Source: Brachycybe producta (taxonomy: Eukaryota; Arthropoda; Diplopoda; Playtdesmida; Andrognathidae). Taken from it: 64,000 bases of DNA. Each line of letters begins with the position of its first letter. Position 1 is the first letter of the stretch. The translations under genes and the position numbers were made by a program. The notes below the pieces were generated by a model that did not search any database, was not told where the DNA came from, and saw nothing but the letters and a program-made list of their open reading frames with translations. Shown here one piece after another: positions 23,512 through 36,970 of the stretch. The stretch is from the NCBI GenBank assembly GCA_036925085.1, contig JAUPFP010000080.1:248001-312000 (forward strand), written 5' to 3'.

Positions 23512-24681
23512 ATACAATTCCTACAAGAGCAAAAAAAAACGTATTAAAATTAATCTAAGTTTCAAAATAAACGCTGTTTCAACACAATTAATTATCTTTA
23601 ATCAACTGCAGACTAATTTCAAAATGTTCCTGTAATGAAAAGACACCTTAAATGAATAAAAATCTTTATGTTAAATGAATTCATTTTCTAGTTTCATTTT
23701 CTGAAATCAAAATATGAAAAAGAACTTTGTTTGACTACTTACAGGGTGAATCTGATTTGGTGGTAATACTATTATTAGGACTCGAATTTTTATATAAAAT
23801 CAAGCAAACATTTCTCAATCTGTGGCCTAAAAACCAATTGTGATGTAGCAATTCCATTTAGATCAACCAACAATTGTTTTTTTTTTCAATTAAAAACACT
23901 GGTTAGAAGCTAGAAACCAAATTGACAACTGACAGTAATCAGAAATCTAGCCTCTAACCAGCCTTTTGTGATTAGAAAAAAAGCATAATTGCAGCCGCTC
24001 GAATCAAATGATGATTGATTACTTCACAGTTGGCACTTAGGCAACAAATTGAGCAACATTTGCTCGATATTGCATAAAAATCCGAGCCCTAATTATTATG
24101 CATCTTGCATGAAATAGCTCTTGAAAAGTGTTAACAGTTTGAAAGTCTCAATTTCCTGCATCTTCTTCACTGCAAACTTTTTTTTTTATAAAAGGTTTTT
24201 CAATTACTTGCATTAGATGCTTTACTTCATGTAGAGAACCACTGCCTACAACATGATTACTTTAAGGCCATTGGCACACAGACTACTTTTAGTGGTCGAT
24301 TTCGACAGCAAAAATGAAATTGCAGGTGGTTGAGCAGTGATTGCAGTGTATTTTTTTTGTCGGAATATACGAAGTGGTCGGTTTTGGCGACAACTTGACT
24401 TCATTTTGAAGGCGAAATCAAACATCAACAGTGGTCTGTGTTTGAACCCTTACTGTCTTTATTTCGAAAGTGGTTTCAAATTCTCAATAAAGTTTATTTA
24501 TTTACATTCTTTATTCAACCTGCATGTTACAGTGTTTTACAGCGATATACGTACATAATAAAGAATAACAAACCAATTGTTCAACTTGCAAGTGAGCAAT
24601 GAATAACAAAGCCCTTTTGAAGAAAAAAAATACAATATGCAAATTTGATTATTTTCGTACTTCGAAGCAAGAAAGAACCTA
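23512..24681. other. Intergenic between convergent galaxin-like genes 4 and 5
   Basis: No gene seen. It contains a near-complete family-C palindrome (about 23785-24100) and a family-E copy (about 24265-24455, TTGGCACACAGACTACTTTT to AACAGTGGTCTGTGTTTGAA). TTTATTTATTT at about 24490 gives a minus-strand AATAAA about 190 bases past the stop of gene 5. Confidence 0.6.
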
Positions 24682-27600
24682 TTAAACAGTGTAATAAGTA
24701 ATATCATTAGCTACGCAGCAGCCAATGTTAGGACCCCCTTGAAACAATTGGTTCTGGCAACATATCTGATTTGAAGATGTATATGCCTGATTGCCACAAC
24801 AATTAAAACCAGAACCAGGAACGACAGTCGTATTACAGCAAGTAGCTGCAGATGGATCGTATAGAGTGTTACCACAGCACTGTTGGGTCGAATTGTCGAT
24901 CGGTACGGCTCCGTTATTGCAACAGGTCTCTTTGGTTGGATCCTGTATAATACCATTGCCGGATGGACAGCAATAAGCCTGATAGCCCAAGCTACCTGTA
25001 TCACTGACATATTGACTTGGTATCCAGACTTCTGGAGGATAGAACACTAGTCCATTGCAACAAAGTTGCTGTGGTCCGAGTATTTCATTGTTACACAGTT
25101 GGTTATACTGATTTTGACAAGATGTATCACTGGGTTTAGGATAGACGACGCCAGAAGTATAGTTACAGACTTGAAGCGTAAGATCGTAACCCACAATGCC
25201 GCAACAACCGTAATTGTAGCTGAACGATGTGGTCGGAACCGGTATTATATTCGTGTTATTGCAGCAGATCGATTTGGTCGTATCGTAGAACGTGTCACCA
25301 CAGCAACCCATGATTTGGTTTGCATCATCCGTTACTTGGCCATTACAACAACTTTGTCTGTTCGTTATGATCTTTTGAATAACCAAAAAAAAAAAGAACC
25401 ATATTTTAGAAACTCGAGTGTCAAAACAGTAAACCATGACGCAGTGCTATTGAAAATTTCAGATACAAATGCAATTCTTCGAATAAAATTTGCCACCTTG
25501 TGTTTTTTTAAGGGCAGCCATTGCAAAATATGCAAAAGCAAGATAAGAAAAGGAGAGAGCCCTGAATGCTGGACATTTTAAAGCACTCTCGAAGAAGAAA
25601 TTGAACGTGTTTTAAAAACTAGAAAAGTAAAATAATCATTTAAGGATATTTTTATGTTGATATTAGTTGCTATTTAAATTTTTAAATCTTCGGTTTAAGT
25701 TTGACGGAAGTTGTCAAATATGGTGTACGTGTTTTAAATTGATACTGTATAAGGGCCTTGGTGCACAGGCAATTTTTGAAACGCTTTTTGACAACAAAAG
25801 GAGGGCTTTTGTCGCAATGTATTTTCTATGGAAAGAAGCCAATCTTGGCACACAGGCGACTTTTAATTTAAAAGTCGACCTTCGACTTCATTTCATCGGC
25901 AAAAAGTCTTTATAAAAGTCGTCTGTGTGCTAAGGCGCCTTAGGACAACTTAATCTATTAGTTTTCAAAAAAAAAATGTTTTTTTTCAAATTTTTCCCGA
26001 AAAAAAATCTAGAATTTAGTCCTACTTTTAAGTAAAATGCCAGATTATCTGGTGGTAACTAGACAAGAGGTTAGCAAACGGTGGAGATACCTTTAGTTTT
26101 CGCGCTATGCAGTGCCTAAAGCACGCAACAACACAAAAACCCTGTTTATGTGAAGATTTATCAGTGACTCAAAAGCTAACTTCTTAGGGGATAGTTAGTA
26201 AATGATAATTATAAGGCGTCAATAATTACTTATTCACAGCGGAATATCTTAACGTATTATCGATTCTATATTACAACCAGTATGATTTTAAGCCCAAAAT
26301 TACGACACACAAAAATAATGTCATTGTCAGTTTAAAGAAGCTAGATTACCGTTGTATCGCAGCAGCTGAAAGCTGCATTAGCATACACAGCTGGAGGTTG
26401 TGTCGATATCACACCATTGCAACATAATTGATTGTAACCAACAACTTGACCCTGTCCAGCACAACAAGTAAGCTCCTCCGAGTCATTAGCAGGGTTAATT
26501 AGAGGGACGACTGTATACTCTGGAGTACAACATTGAGAAACGGAAGGATTGTATGTGGTATTCGTTCCGCAACATGCTGTGTTGCCTGAATTGCCAACAT
26601 CTAAAACGTTGCCATTACAACATAATTGCGTGTTCAAATTATAAGTTGATTGGCCTGAAATTAACAACAAGAAATAACGTTAAACATAGTAACAAAAGCC
26701 CTTCCTAATACCTAGTACACACCTGATAATTTAAATGCATTTAAATATTAAACGGTGTTCTACAGAGCCCTGTGAAGGGCAAACAAACAATATGTCGAAT
26801 TCAATTTATTCAGTTAATAATTCTGAAAATAATTGAGTTAATACTTAAATATAATATATAAACTATTGACTTAGTATTTCAATTTAAAATATTAATAATA
26901 AAGTCAATTTTTATTTGGTGTTCATGTCCTTAACTGAATTCCATATAATTCACCTAAACACATTTAATTTGAATTCAATTAACTCCTGTGTGTACAACGT
27001 ATAAGAGCTTAACAAAACATTATAAAAATTTGAAATTTTAAAGTAAAAGTTATCATAGGCACTTCTTCAAAAAATAATGTATTAATATTAGATAAATTTT
27101 AATATTAAATAATTAAAAAAAACGTTAATTTCAACACGATTTTTAATTTAAATAAGATGACTGACATTTCGACCACAATTTTGATCATCTTCAGAACCTT
27201 AAAATATTTCATTTTAGGTCCTAAAGTTGATACAAAAAAAAGATTGCGATCGAAACGTCAGCCAACTTATTTACATTAAAATTCTTGTTGAAATTAAAGT
27301 GGATTCTAGTCAATTGGGGCACATCGGGACGAACATGATTTGGCTCGAATTAAGTGGCTGCCCTAATTATGCGAAGTAACTAAAAAAAAGGCAAACCTAC
27401 ATGTATTTGTCTCAAACAAGCGGCTGCCCCAACTCAAAGGTTGTTCAATTAACCTGATTTTACTGTATATATTTTTAATAAATTTTAAAATTCATTTTAT
27501 ATGTTTTTAGCATTATTTGTAAACAAATATTTTAATATAATAATTATTGTAAAGCCATGAAAGATTCAAGGATTCAAAAAGAATAAATCCAACAGTCAAT

Positions 27601-28725
27601 TTCGTAGCTTGTTTTCTTCAAAATTGAAGATTTTATTAAATGTTTGTTATTCTTATTGAAATCTCAAGTCTGTAATAGCTTTACAATTATATTTTAAAAT
27701 CTATTTATATTTCACTATCTATTATCTATCGATCTATTATCTAAGAAAAACTTTATAGTTTTACATAATTTTATTATTTTATATTTTACATAATTTATAC
27801 TTCAAAATGACATAATGACTCTTTATCAATAAAAGACATTTTATTTTGAAAAATGTCAAATATTCTTTCATTTTTTTTTCCCAATGGTGCAATTGGAAAA
27901 TCATTCATGGAGTTTTATTTTTACGTAAAATTAGTTTTTTTTTGTGGATTTTTTAATTGTTAAACTACAGAAACGCATTTAAGATGGTTTATGAGCAGCT
28001 CAAGAGAAACTAGAAACTGTTTCAGGAATCAGAAGCTAGAAAGGCAACTCAATCACTTAATCAAGGATATTTTCATGTCGATATCTGTCAAAATAACCTT
28101 ATGTTCACAAAATGTTTAAAAATAAAATGAATTGTCTACACTGTACTTAAAGTTGAGCCATTTTCAAACTCACATAGAAAGCTTGCTGTATTTTAAATAA
28201 TATCAACATGAAAATACCACCCTTCTAGATCCTAAAACACTTTCTAGATTTTTCGCCCCTGAAAGACAGAAATAATTGTGAGGCGTTTACATCACATTAA
28301 AACCACTTTAAGGGGAGAAAATCACACATGCTGAAAAAAATCTTATTGGATTTCATTTTGCAAGGCATTTACCCAGAAGCGCCATACATTATATTTTTAG
28401 TGTAAAGAACACAAAATTTATTTCTATTATCTGGTAGTTTTTCAGCGTATGTGATCTTTTCCTCACTGTTTATCATAATTTCTTGCACCTTTTTGTCACA
28501 ATACGCAGGGTCGGCCTTACGGGTTCTATCTCTCCACTCCGATTTTGTGCCAAACTCTCAAAGACCCCACATGCCTCCTATCCCGTTTTACCACCATGTC
28601 TCTCTGACTTGTTTAAGCCCATTTTAACCCCCATCTTATCAGAAATATAATTTACCAGTAACGTAGCTACTGAACATGAAGACCAATGCCAAAATGACCA
28701 TCTTGATAGATGAAGACAACAACAT
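24682..28725 (-). CDS. Galaxin-like secreted di-cysteine repeat protein 5 (inverted copy)
   Basis: On the minus strand in three exons: 28725-28656 (signal peptide, MVILALVFMFSSYVTG, phase 1), 26654-26350 and 25371-24682; 354 aa. Eighteen di-cysteine motifs. The exon junction was placed so the repeat spacing is kept: ...FSCCDTT | IITNRQSCCNG... gives 12 residues between pairs, like the rest. The composition is Asn/Gln/Pro-rich (GQSTYNLNTQLCCNG), closest in style to the 33-42 kb gene rather than to genes 1-4. Initiation could be at 28725 or at the second ATG eight codons in. An acceptor just upstream of the ATG (CTTTTTTCTAG, 28736 region) implies a further non-coding 5' exon. Confidence 0.87.
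25560..25945. mobile_element. Half copy of family A followed by a family-E copy
   Basis: GTGTTTTAAAAACTAGAAAA with GATATTTTTATGTTGATATT is a left half of family A. From about 25757 a family-E element follows (TTGGTGCACAGGCAATTTTT to AAAAGTCGTCTGTGTGCTAA). Both are in the second intron of gene 5. Confidence 0.55.
26655..28655. other. First intron of galaxin-like gene 5 and its repeats
   Basis: About 2 kb, AT-rich. At 27122-27300 there is a hairpin element with CAACACGATTTTTAATTTAA inverted as TTAAAATTCTTGTTGAAATT and CTGACATTTCGA inverted as TCGAAACGTCAG. It is followed to about 27470 by a GGGGCACATCGGG/CGGCTGCCCCAA element. A full family-A copy is at about 27985-28315. No coding sequence seen. 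Confidence 0.6.
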
Positions 28726-31700
28726 CTTTATTTCCTAGAAAAAAGAAAAAGAAAAAGAAAAATCAAAATTATTTAAACTTTTACAAGAAAACATAACACA
28801 TTTAGAAATTAAACAGACATGTGATTTTAGTTGAAAACGCTGAAATGAAAACTTAGTAATGAAAATGTAGAGAGAAAAAAAAAAGTTCTTGCTTTCGATT
28901 CGATGGCTTCCAATCTGTATTCTGATTCTTTGAAGACCAAGTGAAATGTCATATAGATAGTCCTTGTACCTGTGAACATATGTGTCATTTAACAATTGCT
29001 CCTCCCTCTCTACTTAATCACTCCCCTTAGTTATATTTGAACACCTAAGTTAAATAATAACATACGGGCATCGAATAGACTATTGCCATTAATCATAGAA
29101 ACAGCATATTAAAAATGAGAATCAATATACAGTGTACATTTGCAATTTGAAACATTGCAGAAAAGAAATAAACGACAATAATCTCAAAAAAAAAAAAATT
29201 TAAACAGAATTCTGCAACAGGTGTTTCTAAAATCAACATAACAAAAAAAAAATGTAATTAACAAAAGTTTCCTAGAATCCATAAACGGTTCAATCAACAA
29301 TAATATTTTCTACCTGTCTAGAAATTCGATCAAAACCCTGATATGCTTATAATTAAGGCCATATATTAGTAAATATAATAAAAGTTCAAACAGAAATACA
29401 GTGAGCAAAAATGATATCCTATTATCATGTAGGCCATTATTGTAATTAGTGATTATAATAGTAATAATAACAAAAAACTCTAATACATTAAAAATATCTA
29501 AATAATACTTGAAGAAATGGGTCAAACCCAATTTGTAAAATAAGATAGTAGGACCTAATAACATTTACTATATGATTCACGTATTTACCAAATATTTGAC
29601 CTAACACCTACCACCTTAAAATGAGCCCATTTCTGACAGAAGGACATTAGAAATGACCAACCTTTCTCAGACAAAGGGCCAAATGATAAACTGAAATTTC
29701 GCATTCTAACAAAATTTCGTATTATAGAAGATTAGATCCACTTTTAACTAACAAAAGTAGAAAATGAAAATATTTTAGTTGCATTTATAAAACATGTCAC
29801 AAATAATCATTTTACTGTTCAATCTAAATAAAGACTAAAATAAAACACTGACTTCACATAGACCACTTTGTGGTGCCACACAAGTGGCCGTTTTTAGCAG
29901 ACCACAAGCACGGTTTTTTCCTGTGGTGCACGTGGCAATCACCACCTTTCTTGTCGGTGGTGATCAAGGTCATAAGAGTGGTCGGCACTTGCAGCAGGCC
30001 ATAATTTTAAATGGGTTTCTTTGCACGAAAGCCACTTTGTGCCAACACCGTGTGAAGCCAGACTAATAACTACATGACAGCAATGGCCGCCAATTGCAAA
30101 TAAAGTGTATTATTTCTACAATTTGTCAAAATATTCAGAAACAAATAATGAACCTAAACACAATTAAGATGGTTTATGAACAAATAATTTTCAAACTCTT
30201 GATTATTCTGTCTTTCAGGAGCAAAATTACAATAAACTAGTACGTTTTATAGAAAACTAGAATGGTAACTCAATTACTTATGGGGTTTTACATGTTTTAT
30301 CTTTCAAAATAAACTTTTTATAGACAAAAATTATAAATTATCGTCTGTTAAGCGCCGATTGCTTAAAGTTGGGCCATTTTCACAATGACACAAAAAACGC
30401 TTATTTTAAAACATATCAAAACATTAAACTGCATCTAAGTGGTTGAGCTACCTTTCTAGTTTAAAAACACTCAAGTTTCTCTTCATTTTGAATTCTCTGA
30501 AAGACAGAATTATAATCCAAGAGTTTGAAAAGCTGTTTACACTTTAAAACCACCATAATGATTTAAAATAGTTTCACAGTTAAAAGTTTAAAGATTCAAT
30601 TTACTACTATTTGATTCCATATGAAAACCTAAACAAAAATACATGTTGAGGTTTGCTCGTGGCACATCAACAATTTAATCACCTAGCAACAATGCCAACG
30701 TCCTATTCTAAGAAGTACAAGATTAGCGCCAATCATAATTATTAGTAATTAGCATTTTGCATTGCAAGCGTTTCTGCAAAACAATTTAGAACCTTTTGAA
30801 TTTTAATTAGGTAAATAACATTGCAAGCAGCAATGAAAGCCTGTAACAGAGGGACAACACTGCAAAACTCAATGTCAAAAAAACAGAAAATTAAAAAAAC
30901 AACAAAAACTCCTAAATGAGCTAATGCAGCTATAACTAGTCTGATATCAGTTTATTTCATACAATTGTCAGAAAAATCTATTATGTGCAAACAAAGAATA
31001 TTTCACGCAAATGAATAAGTAGATATCAGTGATGAATACCTTCATAATATTTATAGTGTTCAAGTGTTTTCTTAGTAGTAATACATATAAAAAAATAAAT
31101 AATGTATTAGTAAATAATAAAATAGCAGCAAATGACATTACATTTTCTAGAAACCAAAATTATCATCATAATTATGATAGAAATATTGAACTGAGCAAAT
31201 AACCTCTTCAACTGTTGATTTTTACCATTGATATTTTAAAATAGTTTATGAACAGCTGATTTTCGAAATGCGTTTTAGAAATCGAAAAGTGTGTTAGAAA
31301 ATAGAACGGCAGATCAGTCACTTAATGTTCATATAATTTCAAACTAATCTTTTTATAGACAAAAATTGAAAAATATAATAAACATAAAAGTTGAGTCACA
31401 TTTTCAAACTAACATAAAAAGCTTAATTTATATGATATTTAATATAAAAAATAAACTCAAATGAACTGAGCTACCCACTTCTAGTTTCTCTTAATTTTGC
31501 TCTTGTTTCGTCTTTTAAACTAAACTTTTTATAAACAAAAAATGAAAATATGTCGTCAAACTAACATAAAAAGTCTATTTTAAAAGGTATCAACATGAAA
31601 ATACCCTTATAAGTGGTTGAGCTACTCTTATAGTTTCTAAACACTTTCAAAATTCTCTTCATTTTGTTAATAAAAGACTGGATTAGCCAGTGTTCGAAGG

Positions 31701-33330
31701 GCGTTTACATCTTAAGATGGTTTTTGAACAGCCTTACTTTCGAACTCACTTTCAGGAAATAGCATCTGCTCAAACTTGCGTTACTTTCAAACTGCCATAA
31801 AAGCTTATTTTAAAAGAAAAAGCACCTTAAGAAAATGCACTCAAGTCTCTTTCTAGTTTCATAAACACTTTCAAGTTTCTCGTAACTTTGCTCTTGTTTC
31901 ATTTTCATCTTGATATCTTTTAAAATAAACTTTTTATAAACAAAAAAAAAATTGAAAAATCTAAAAAATAAAGTTGCGCCATTTTGAAACTGACATAAAA
32001 AGCTTATTTTAAAATATATTAATAAGTAAATGCAATTAAGTGATCAAGCTACCCTTCTAGTTTCTAAAAACGCTTTCTATTTTCTCTTTATTTTGCTCCT
32101 TCTCTGCTTGTCTAAAAGGCAGAATAATCAGAGAGTTCAAGGAACGTTTCCCCCATTTTAAAAACCACCTTATAGCAAGAAAACCTAATATATTTTTTTA
32201 AAAAAATCAACACCTTATAAAATTGAATGGCACTACAATATTCATTTTTCAATTCAAGTTAAGCTCTATTAAAAAAAACGAATAATATAAATAATTTTTT
32301 ATACAAAAACTTTAATGACGCACTGTCTGTTCAGTGCTAACACATAAAAACGTCAACTACTGTACCACACCACCATTATATAACTAAAAAGACACAGGCT
32401 GAATAACTAAAAAATGACACACACGCAAAAACCATGGCCCATATTTGACATGTATTGTACTTTTTCAACAATAATGCCATCTATTGAAATAAAGTAAATA
32501 ATACATCTAAGTCACAAAAAGGAAAAAAAACATGGAGCTTCAATAATAAGATCAATAGCACACCTGTATGACATTTTACATTTTAGAAAAAAACAAAAAA
32601 TGTAAACAGAACCGTAAAAAAAAAGACACACATGTGTGTGTTTATACGAAGAAGAAGAAAAATGGTTAGTCGGAAATTGGGAATAACATTTACACCTAAC
32701 TACATGTACACTGGTTCAAACCAATAATAACGAATTTTTTTTGACATTTATCCATGACTTTTAAGTATCAACCGTTCTTTGTCTCCCCCTCTCTTACAAT
32801 AATTAATATATAACATATAATATATAATATTTATGTAGAGTAAATAAAAATTCGTATACAAAGCAGTTCGGCTTAAGCGTCCATATTTTACCATTATGTT
32901 ATTGTGTACATATTTGCAAGACTATAGTGTTGCAAATCGGGTGATAAGAATTCTGAATGCGCTATATATCAAAAGTTTAGAAAAGGCGGATACAAAAACA
33001 CATGTGCAAGCCCTTAATTAGTTCTCGTATAACTCCTCCCACCATTGTCACAATTGGCTGACAACATTTAGAATTATTAACCCATATACTTAGGATTTTC
33101 AACTTCGACATTCAGACTTCTGACAATCGTCACAAGTAGAAACAACTGCAAGCAAAAAAAAAAAAGAAACATATAACAACATTATCGAAAGGTACGAAAA
33201 ACATTCATAACCTCTGATGATATGACAGTTCCATGACAGTACAGAATTACAACACAGAAGTTTAAATACTTTCCTTTTTTTTCTTCTTTATCTGTAGGTA
33301 AAACAATTGCAAATTACCAACAAAATTACA
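28726..33330. other. Repeat-dense intergenic region between divergent galaxin-like genes
   Basis: No gene supported. The right flank of gene 5 (28726-29000) holds its 5' UTR acceptor. A family-E-like element of unusual length is at about 29850-30065 (GTGGTGCCACACAAGTGGCC and GTCGGTGGTGATCAAGG within). Family-A copies are at about 30160-30565, 31235-31715 and 31716-32180, the last two in tandem and partly overlapping in sequence. The stretch 32,500-33,300 is AT-rich upstream DNA of the next gene. Confidence 0.6.
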
Positions 33331-34816
33331 ATGAGTTCATCGAAGACATGGCTGTCAATTTTACTGCTGGTCATCATCACGATGATCACAGTTTCGTCGG
33401 CTTACGAACAACTGTATTCGAATGAAGAAAGCCAACTTGTTCATGATTTCAATGAAGATGAAATTCTGGAACGAACAAAAAGACGTAAGTATAAACATTA
33501 TATAGATTAATCATCATTGTAGAGAGTGGCGTAACTAGCTTTTTGGCGCCGGAAGCATAATTCTTGAGTGCCCTCAGTAATTCATTATTAAGCCTAGAAA
33601 TAAATTTTTAGTGGAAGAGTCTGGTTAGATGCTAGAATTCAGAGGTTAAAGTAGCCTATGGCGCAGACTTATTTAGATTGGAACGCCAGTCTCAAACCAA
33701 GTTCTTTTTAAGGTGGCGCAATAGATATTTATTTTTTTTTCTCCATGTTTTTCCTATGTTTTTGAGAAAATTTGGACGCAAACACGTCAAGCAAACTTTT
33801 TTTTAGAAACAACATTAGAAAAAAATTCAAATTGTTTTCAAAACTAGAATGGTAGAAGATTACGCTAAAAGTTTTTTCATTTCAATATCTTAAAAAATAA
33901 ATGATCCATTTTTAGGTTTTTTCATTAACATTTTATCAAAAATTATTTTCGCCTTTTGTCAAACTGTTATAAAAAGTTTATTTTGAAAGATATAATCATT
34001 AAAAAAACTTAACAGTATCACCAACCATTCTAGTTTCTAAAACACTTTGAATTTTTTTGTAATGTTTCTCCTGAAAAACGTTCACTTAAAAAACATCTAA
34101 ACTTGAAAACTCGAAAACTCTAAAAATGCATTTTTTTCTGGTTGCTTTTCTAATTACTATATAATTATTAATTATTTAATAAGGAAACAGTGAAATTTTA
34201 AAAATTAAAATTTAAATCTGAAAGCACTCTTAGTGGAGGTTAGCGCTGAGAGCAAACTGCTCCCCATAGCTACGTCACTAATTATAGACATAGGTGATCA
34301 AATAAATCTTATTAATGTGGATTCAGATGCTGGAATGTATTCGAAACGAGACGAATTAGCTCAACCTGCGAATCAAAACGTCGAAGAGCACAGCATCGAA
34401 AAAAGACAGATCTGCGGTTATGGTAGTACAGAGCTTTGTTGTGGCAACAAAGTTTACCGTGGAAATTTTCCCTATAATGCTGTATGTTGTGGAAACGATT
34501 ACATCGACTCGAATACAGCCCTTTGCTGCAATAATGTTGTAAAATTAATCAACGGCAACCAATATCAAATGGCTTGTTGTGGATCCAGTGTTTATAATAC
34601 TTCAAGTCAGGTAATAAAAACAACACCTGAAATTATATAGAATTACATCATTTTATATGAATATTTAAAAATTTCTTCTCATTAATTACTTTTTAGATCT
34701 GTTGCAATAATAAGATTTACACTCAAACCGGTAACTTGGGATGCTGTGGTAGTTCTTCGTACAATCCGACAACACAGATATGTTGTAATGGAAATGTATC
34801 TCAAATCAACGGACAG
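33331..34816 (+). CDS. Galaxin-like gene 6, constant 5' exons
   Basis: Exons 33331-33484 (phase 1), 34288-34610 and 34697-34816; 199 aa before the variable end. It has a signal peptide (SILLLVIITMITVSSA), then an acidic pro-region with dibasic sites RTKRR, YSKRD and IEKRQ, and seven di-cysteine motifs from ELCCGNK onward. The IEKR|QICG junction is a good candidate prohormone-type cleavage just before the repeats. The exon-2 start is uncertain: 34233, 34272 and 34288 are all in phase. I prefer 34288 because the DNA before it looks like the end of a transposon. Exon 3 ends ...ICCNGNVSQINGQ at a GC donor (CAG|GCGAGT). Reading through instead gives a non-cysteine tail ending at 35023, which does not resemble the family. 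Confidence 0.75.
33521..34287. mobile_element. Nested elements filling intron 1 of galaxin-like gene 6
   Basis: The left end AGAGTGGCGTAACTAGC and the right end, inverted AATTAGTGACGTAGCTATG, look like one outer TIR element. Within it lies a family-A-related copy (about 33780-34120; TTTTCAAAACTAGAATGGTA, CCATTCTAGTTTCTAAAACA) of the same subtype as 56.1 and 58.5 kb. Confidence 0.5.
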
Positions 34817-35004
34817 GCGAGTGATGCATGCATGCATGATTGCGATAAAACAGCATGGAACAAGCACGCTGATACCTATTACATAGCCTCCTATATTAGT
34901 TTAGTAGTGTACGAGGCTATGCCTATATTATTTTTAATACTTTATACCTTTCAGTTAAATTTCATGTCCTTTTTCGTAACAATGAACCTGAAAATTAGGT
35001 TAAG

Positions 35005-36340
35005 ATGTTTTAAGTACAGATGATTTTCGAACTCTGGTTATTCTGCAGTTTCAGAAGCAACACTGAGGAGATATTGAAAGTGTGTTAGAAACTAGAAACA
35101 TAGCTGAATCACTTATGGAAATATTCATGTTGACTTCTTTCAAGATAAACATTTTATAAACAAAAATGAACAAAAACACCATTTGCTTAAAGTTGGATCA
35201 TCTTCAAAGCTTATTCTAAAAGATGTAATCATAAAAATACCCTTAAGTGATCGAGCTATCCTTCTAGTTTCTAAAACACTTTCAAGTTTATCTTAATTTA
35301 TCTTCTGAGTGACAGAATAACTAAGAGTGGGAGGAGGGACCGTTTACACTTTAATACCACCTTAATTCTACTTAAGATTATGGCAAAAAAAAGGTTGCAG
35401 GCATTAATATGTATCAGAGTGCTTGTCAAATTGACAACGAACACGATTTGTTTGCCAGTCATCCAATCAAACTATATAACATTAACTTTCATTACTTGTC
35501 CCCTCAAGAATACGGGTTGGATTATTTCAATGAGCAGCAAAATCAGTATCCTTATCCGATAGGTTGAATTTTAAGAATTCCTCAGATCCGTCCCTTTTTG
35601 TTTCTTGCTGTACAACTTACAGAAACGTGCTCCTCACTTAAATAATCCAACCAGTAATCTTGACTAATGCCCTTGGCACATGAAACACTTTTGCAAAATG
35701 AAGTTCCAGTGTATTGCAATGTATTTCTTATGAAAAGATTCGAAGTGGTCCGTTTTTTTTTTTTTTGCAAAAACCTGACTTCATTTTGCAGCCAAAATAG
35801 ACCACCAAAAGTGGTCTGTGTGTTCCAACCCTAAAAGAATATTACATATCGTGTGAAATGCCCCAAAAAAAAGTAGGCCTGCAGGCTTATTAGTTAGTCA
35901 TGACTCATTACAACAACATATTAATTCAGCACAATAACCCAAATGTTTACAGTCCTTCGTATATGATTATTTTTAGAAATCAAAATCAATATTTTGTATA
36001 AACTGAACAAGCGTATAGGCGCCTACTTTTCGAAACCTTAAGGGGTGCTCAGCAGCCTTGATTAGGACTCCCACTAAAAGTGGAGCCTATCGTTTTTTAT
36101 ACTAAACCATATGCTTTGACAATAGGATGAGGTGTTGCTTGTTAGAGGCTATAATGTGTTAACCACAGTGTTTTATGTGGTTCGCTTAACCTTTTATATT
36201 GTGTAAAATTGAAATATTTTCAAAGAATGCTGAGCACCACCTTTAGAAAGTTTCATTGGGTGCTTGAGGACCACAGCCTCATGCAGTCTAATGGTTCTAA
36301 ATGAACCAGTATCCCTACATGAGCAACAATTTTCCAAAAG
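35005..36340. other. Intron of gene 6 between constant exons and terminal-exon array
   Basis: It contains a family-A copy (about 35005-35365), a family-E copy (about 35665-35835, CCTTGGCACATGAAACACTT to AAGTGGTCTGTGTGTTCC) and a small TIR element (about 36020-36265, GGGGTGCTCAGCAGCC inverted as GAATGCTGAGCACCACC). No exon seen. Confidence 0.55.
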
Positions 36341-36349
36341 CAAAACACC

Positions 36350-36970
36350 TAAACGTAATAGTCACTCAACTATGTAGCAACCAAGTTATAGATTACACTC
36401 AAAGGTTGTGTTGCAAAGGAAGGCGTCAGCCGAGAATCAAAATAACTACATTCGATTCCTCAGCACAAATGTGATGTAATGGTACCGTTCTCATCAACCC
36501 AGAAAATTATTCGTCATGCTGTGCGATGAAACTTGTCAATGTCAAACTTAACACGTTTGTTGTAATTGCAATGGGAAAACTTCACCAAAACCAGTGAATC
36601 GTGCCATCGAACAGAGGTTACTGATGCCACATTGACGAAGCTTACAATTCATACAGCGATTACGTTGAAATTTTTCATCCCGTATTTTGACTGTTGTGGC
36701 ACAATTTTGTTGCAATAACAAACAGCACAACAACACGATGCCAGCGTTGCCGTGTCGCACATTTATCCAACTATATGGCAACTAATAACCAGACATGATG
36801 CATTGGTAGGTTAATCAATGGCCCTTACCAATTATGTTGCGGGAAAACAAATGTGTGCTGGATGTGACATCGCACAGGCCACAGCCATAACAGCGTCCGA
36901 GTCAACAAATGCTGCTATGCAATGGAGTCATCCGGCCGCGTTGTTTGACAAATAATACAACATACAAAAA
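36350..36970 (+). pseudogene. Decayed galaxin-like terminal exon (relic 1)
   Basis: Translated piecewise it matches the intact terminal exons: VTQLCSNQVIDYTQRLCCKG, then FDSSAQM followed by an in-frame TGA where the first cysteine should be, then CNGTV, SSCCAMKL, and later an island reading FDCCGTILL. Several frame changes are needed. It looks like an old inactive cassette upstream of the first intact one. The DNA from 36,970 to 37,394 holds its 3' tail and the approach to the next acceptor. Confidence 0.75.

Noticed and set aside
25066-25581. 171-codon plus-strand open frame
   Set aside because: Antisense to the last exon of galaxin-like gene 5, whose cysteine repeat frame, splice sites and stop are clear.
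34817-35023. Read-through tail of galaxin-like exon 3
   Set aside because: It loses the CC pattern at once (ASDACMHDCDK) and becomes hydrophobic low-complexity sequence. Probably intron, although a minor isoform is not excluded.
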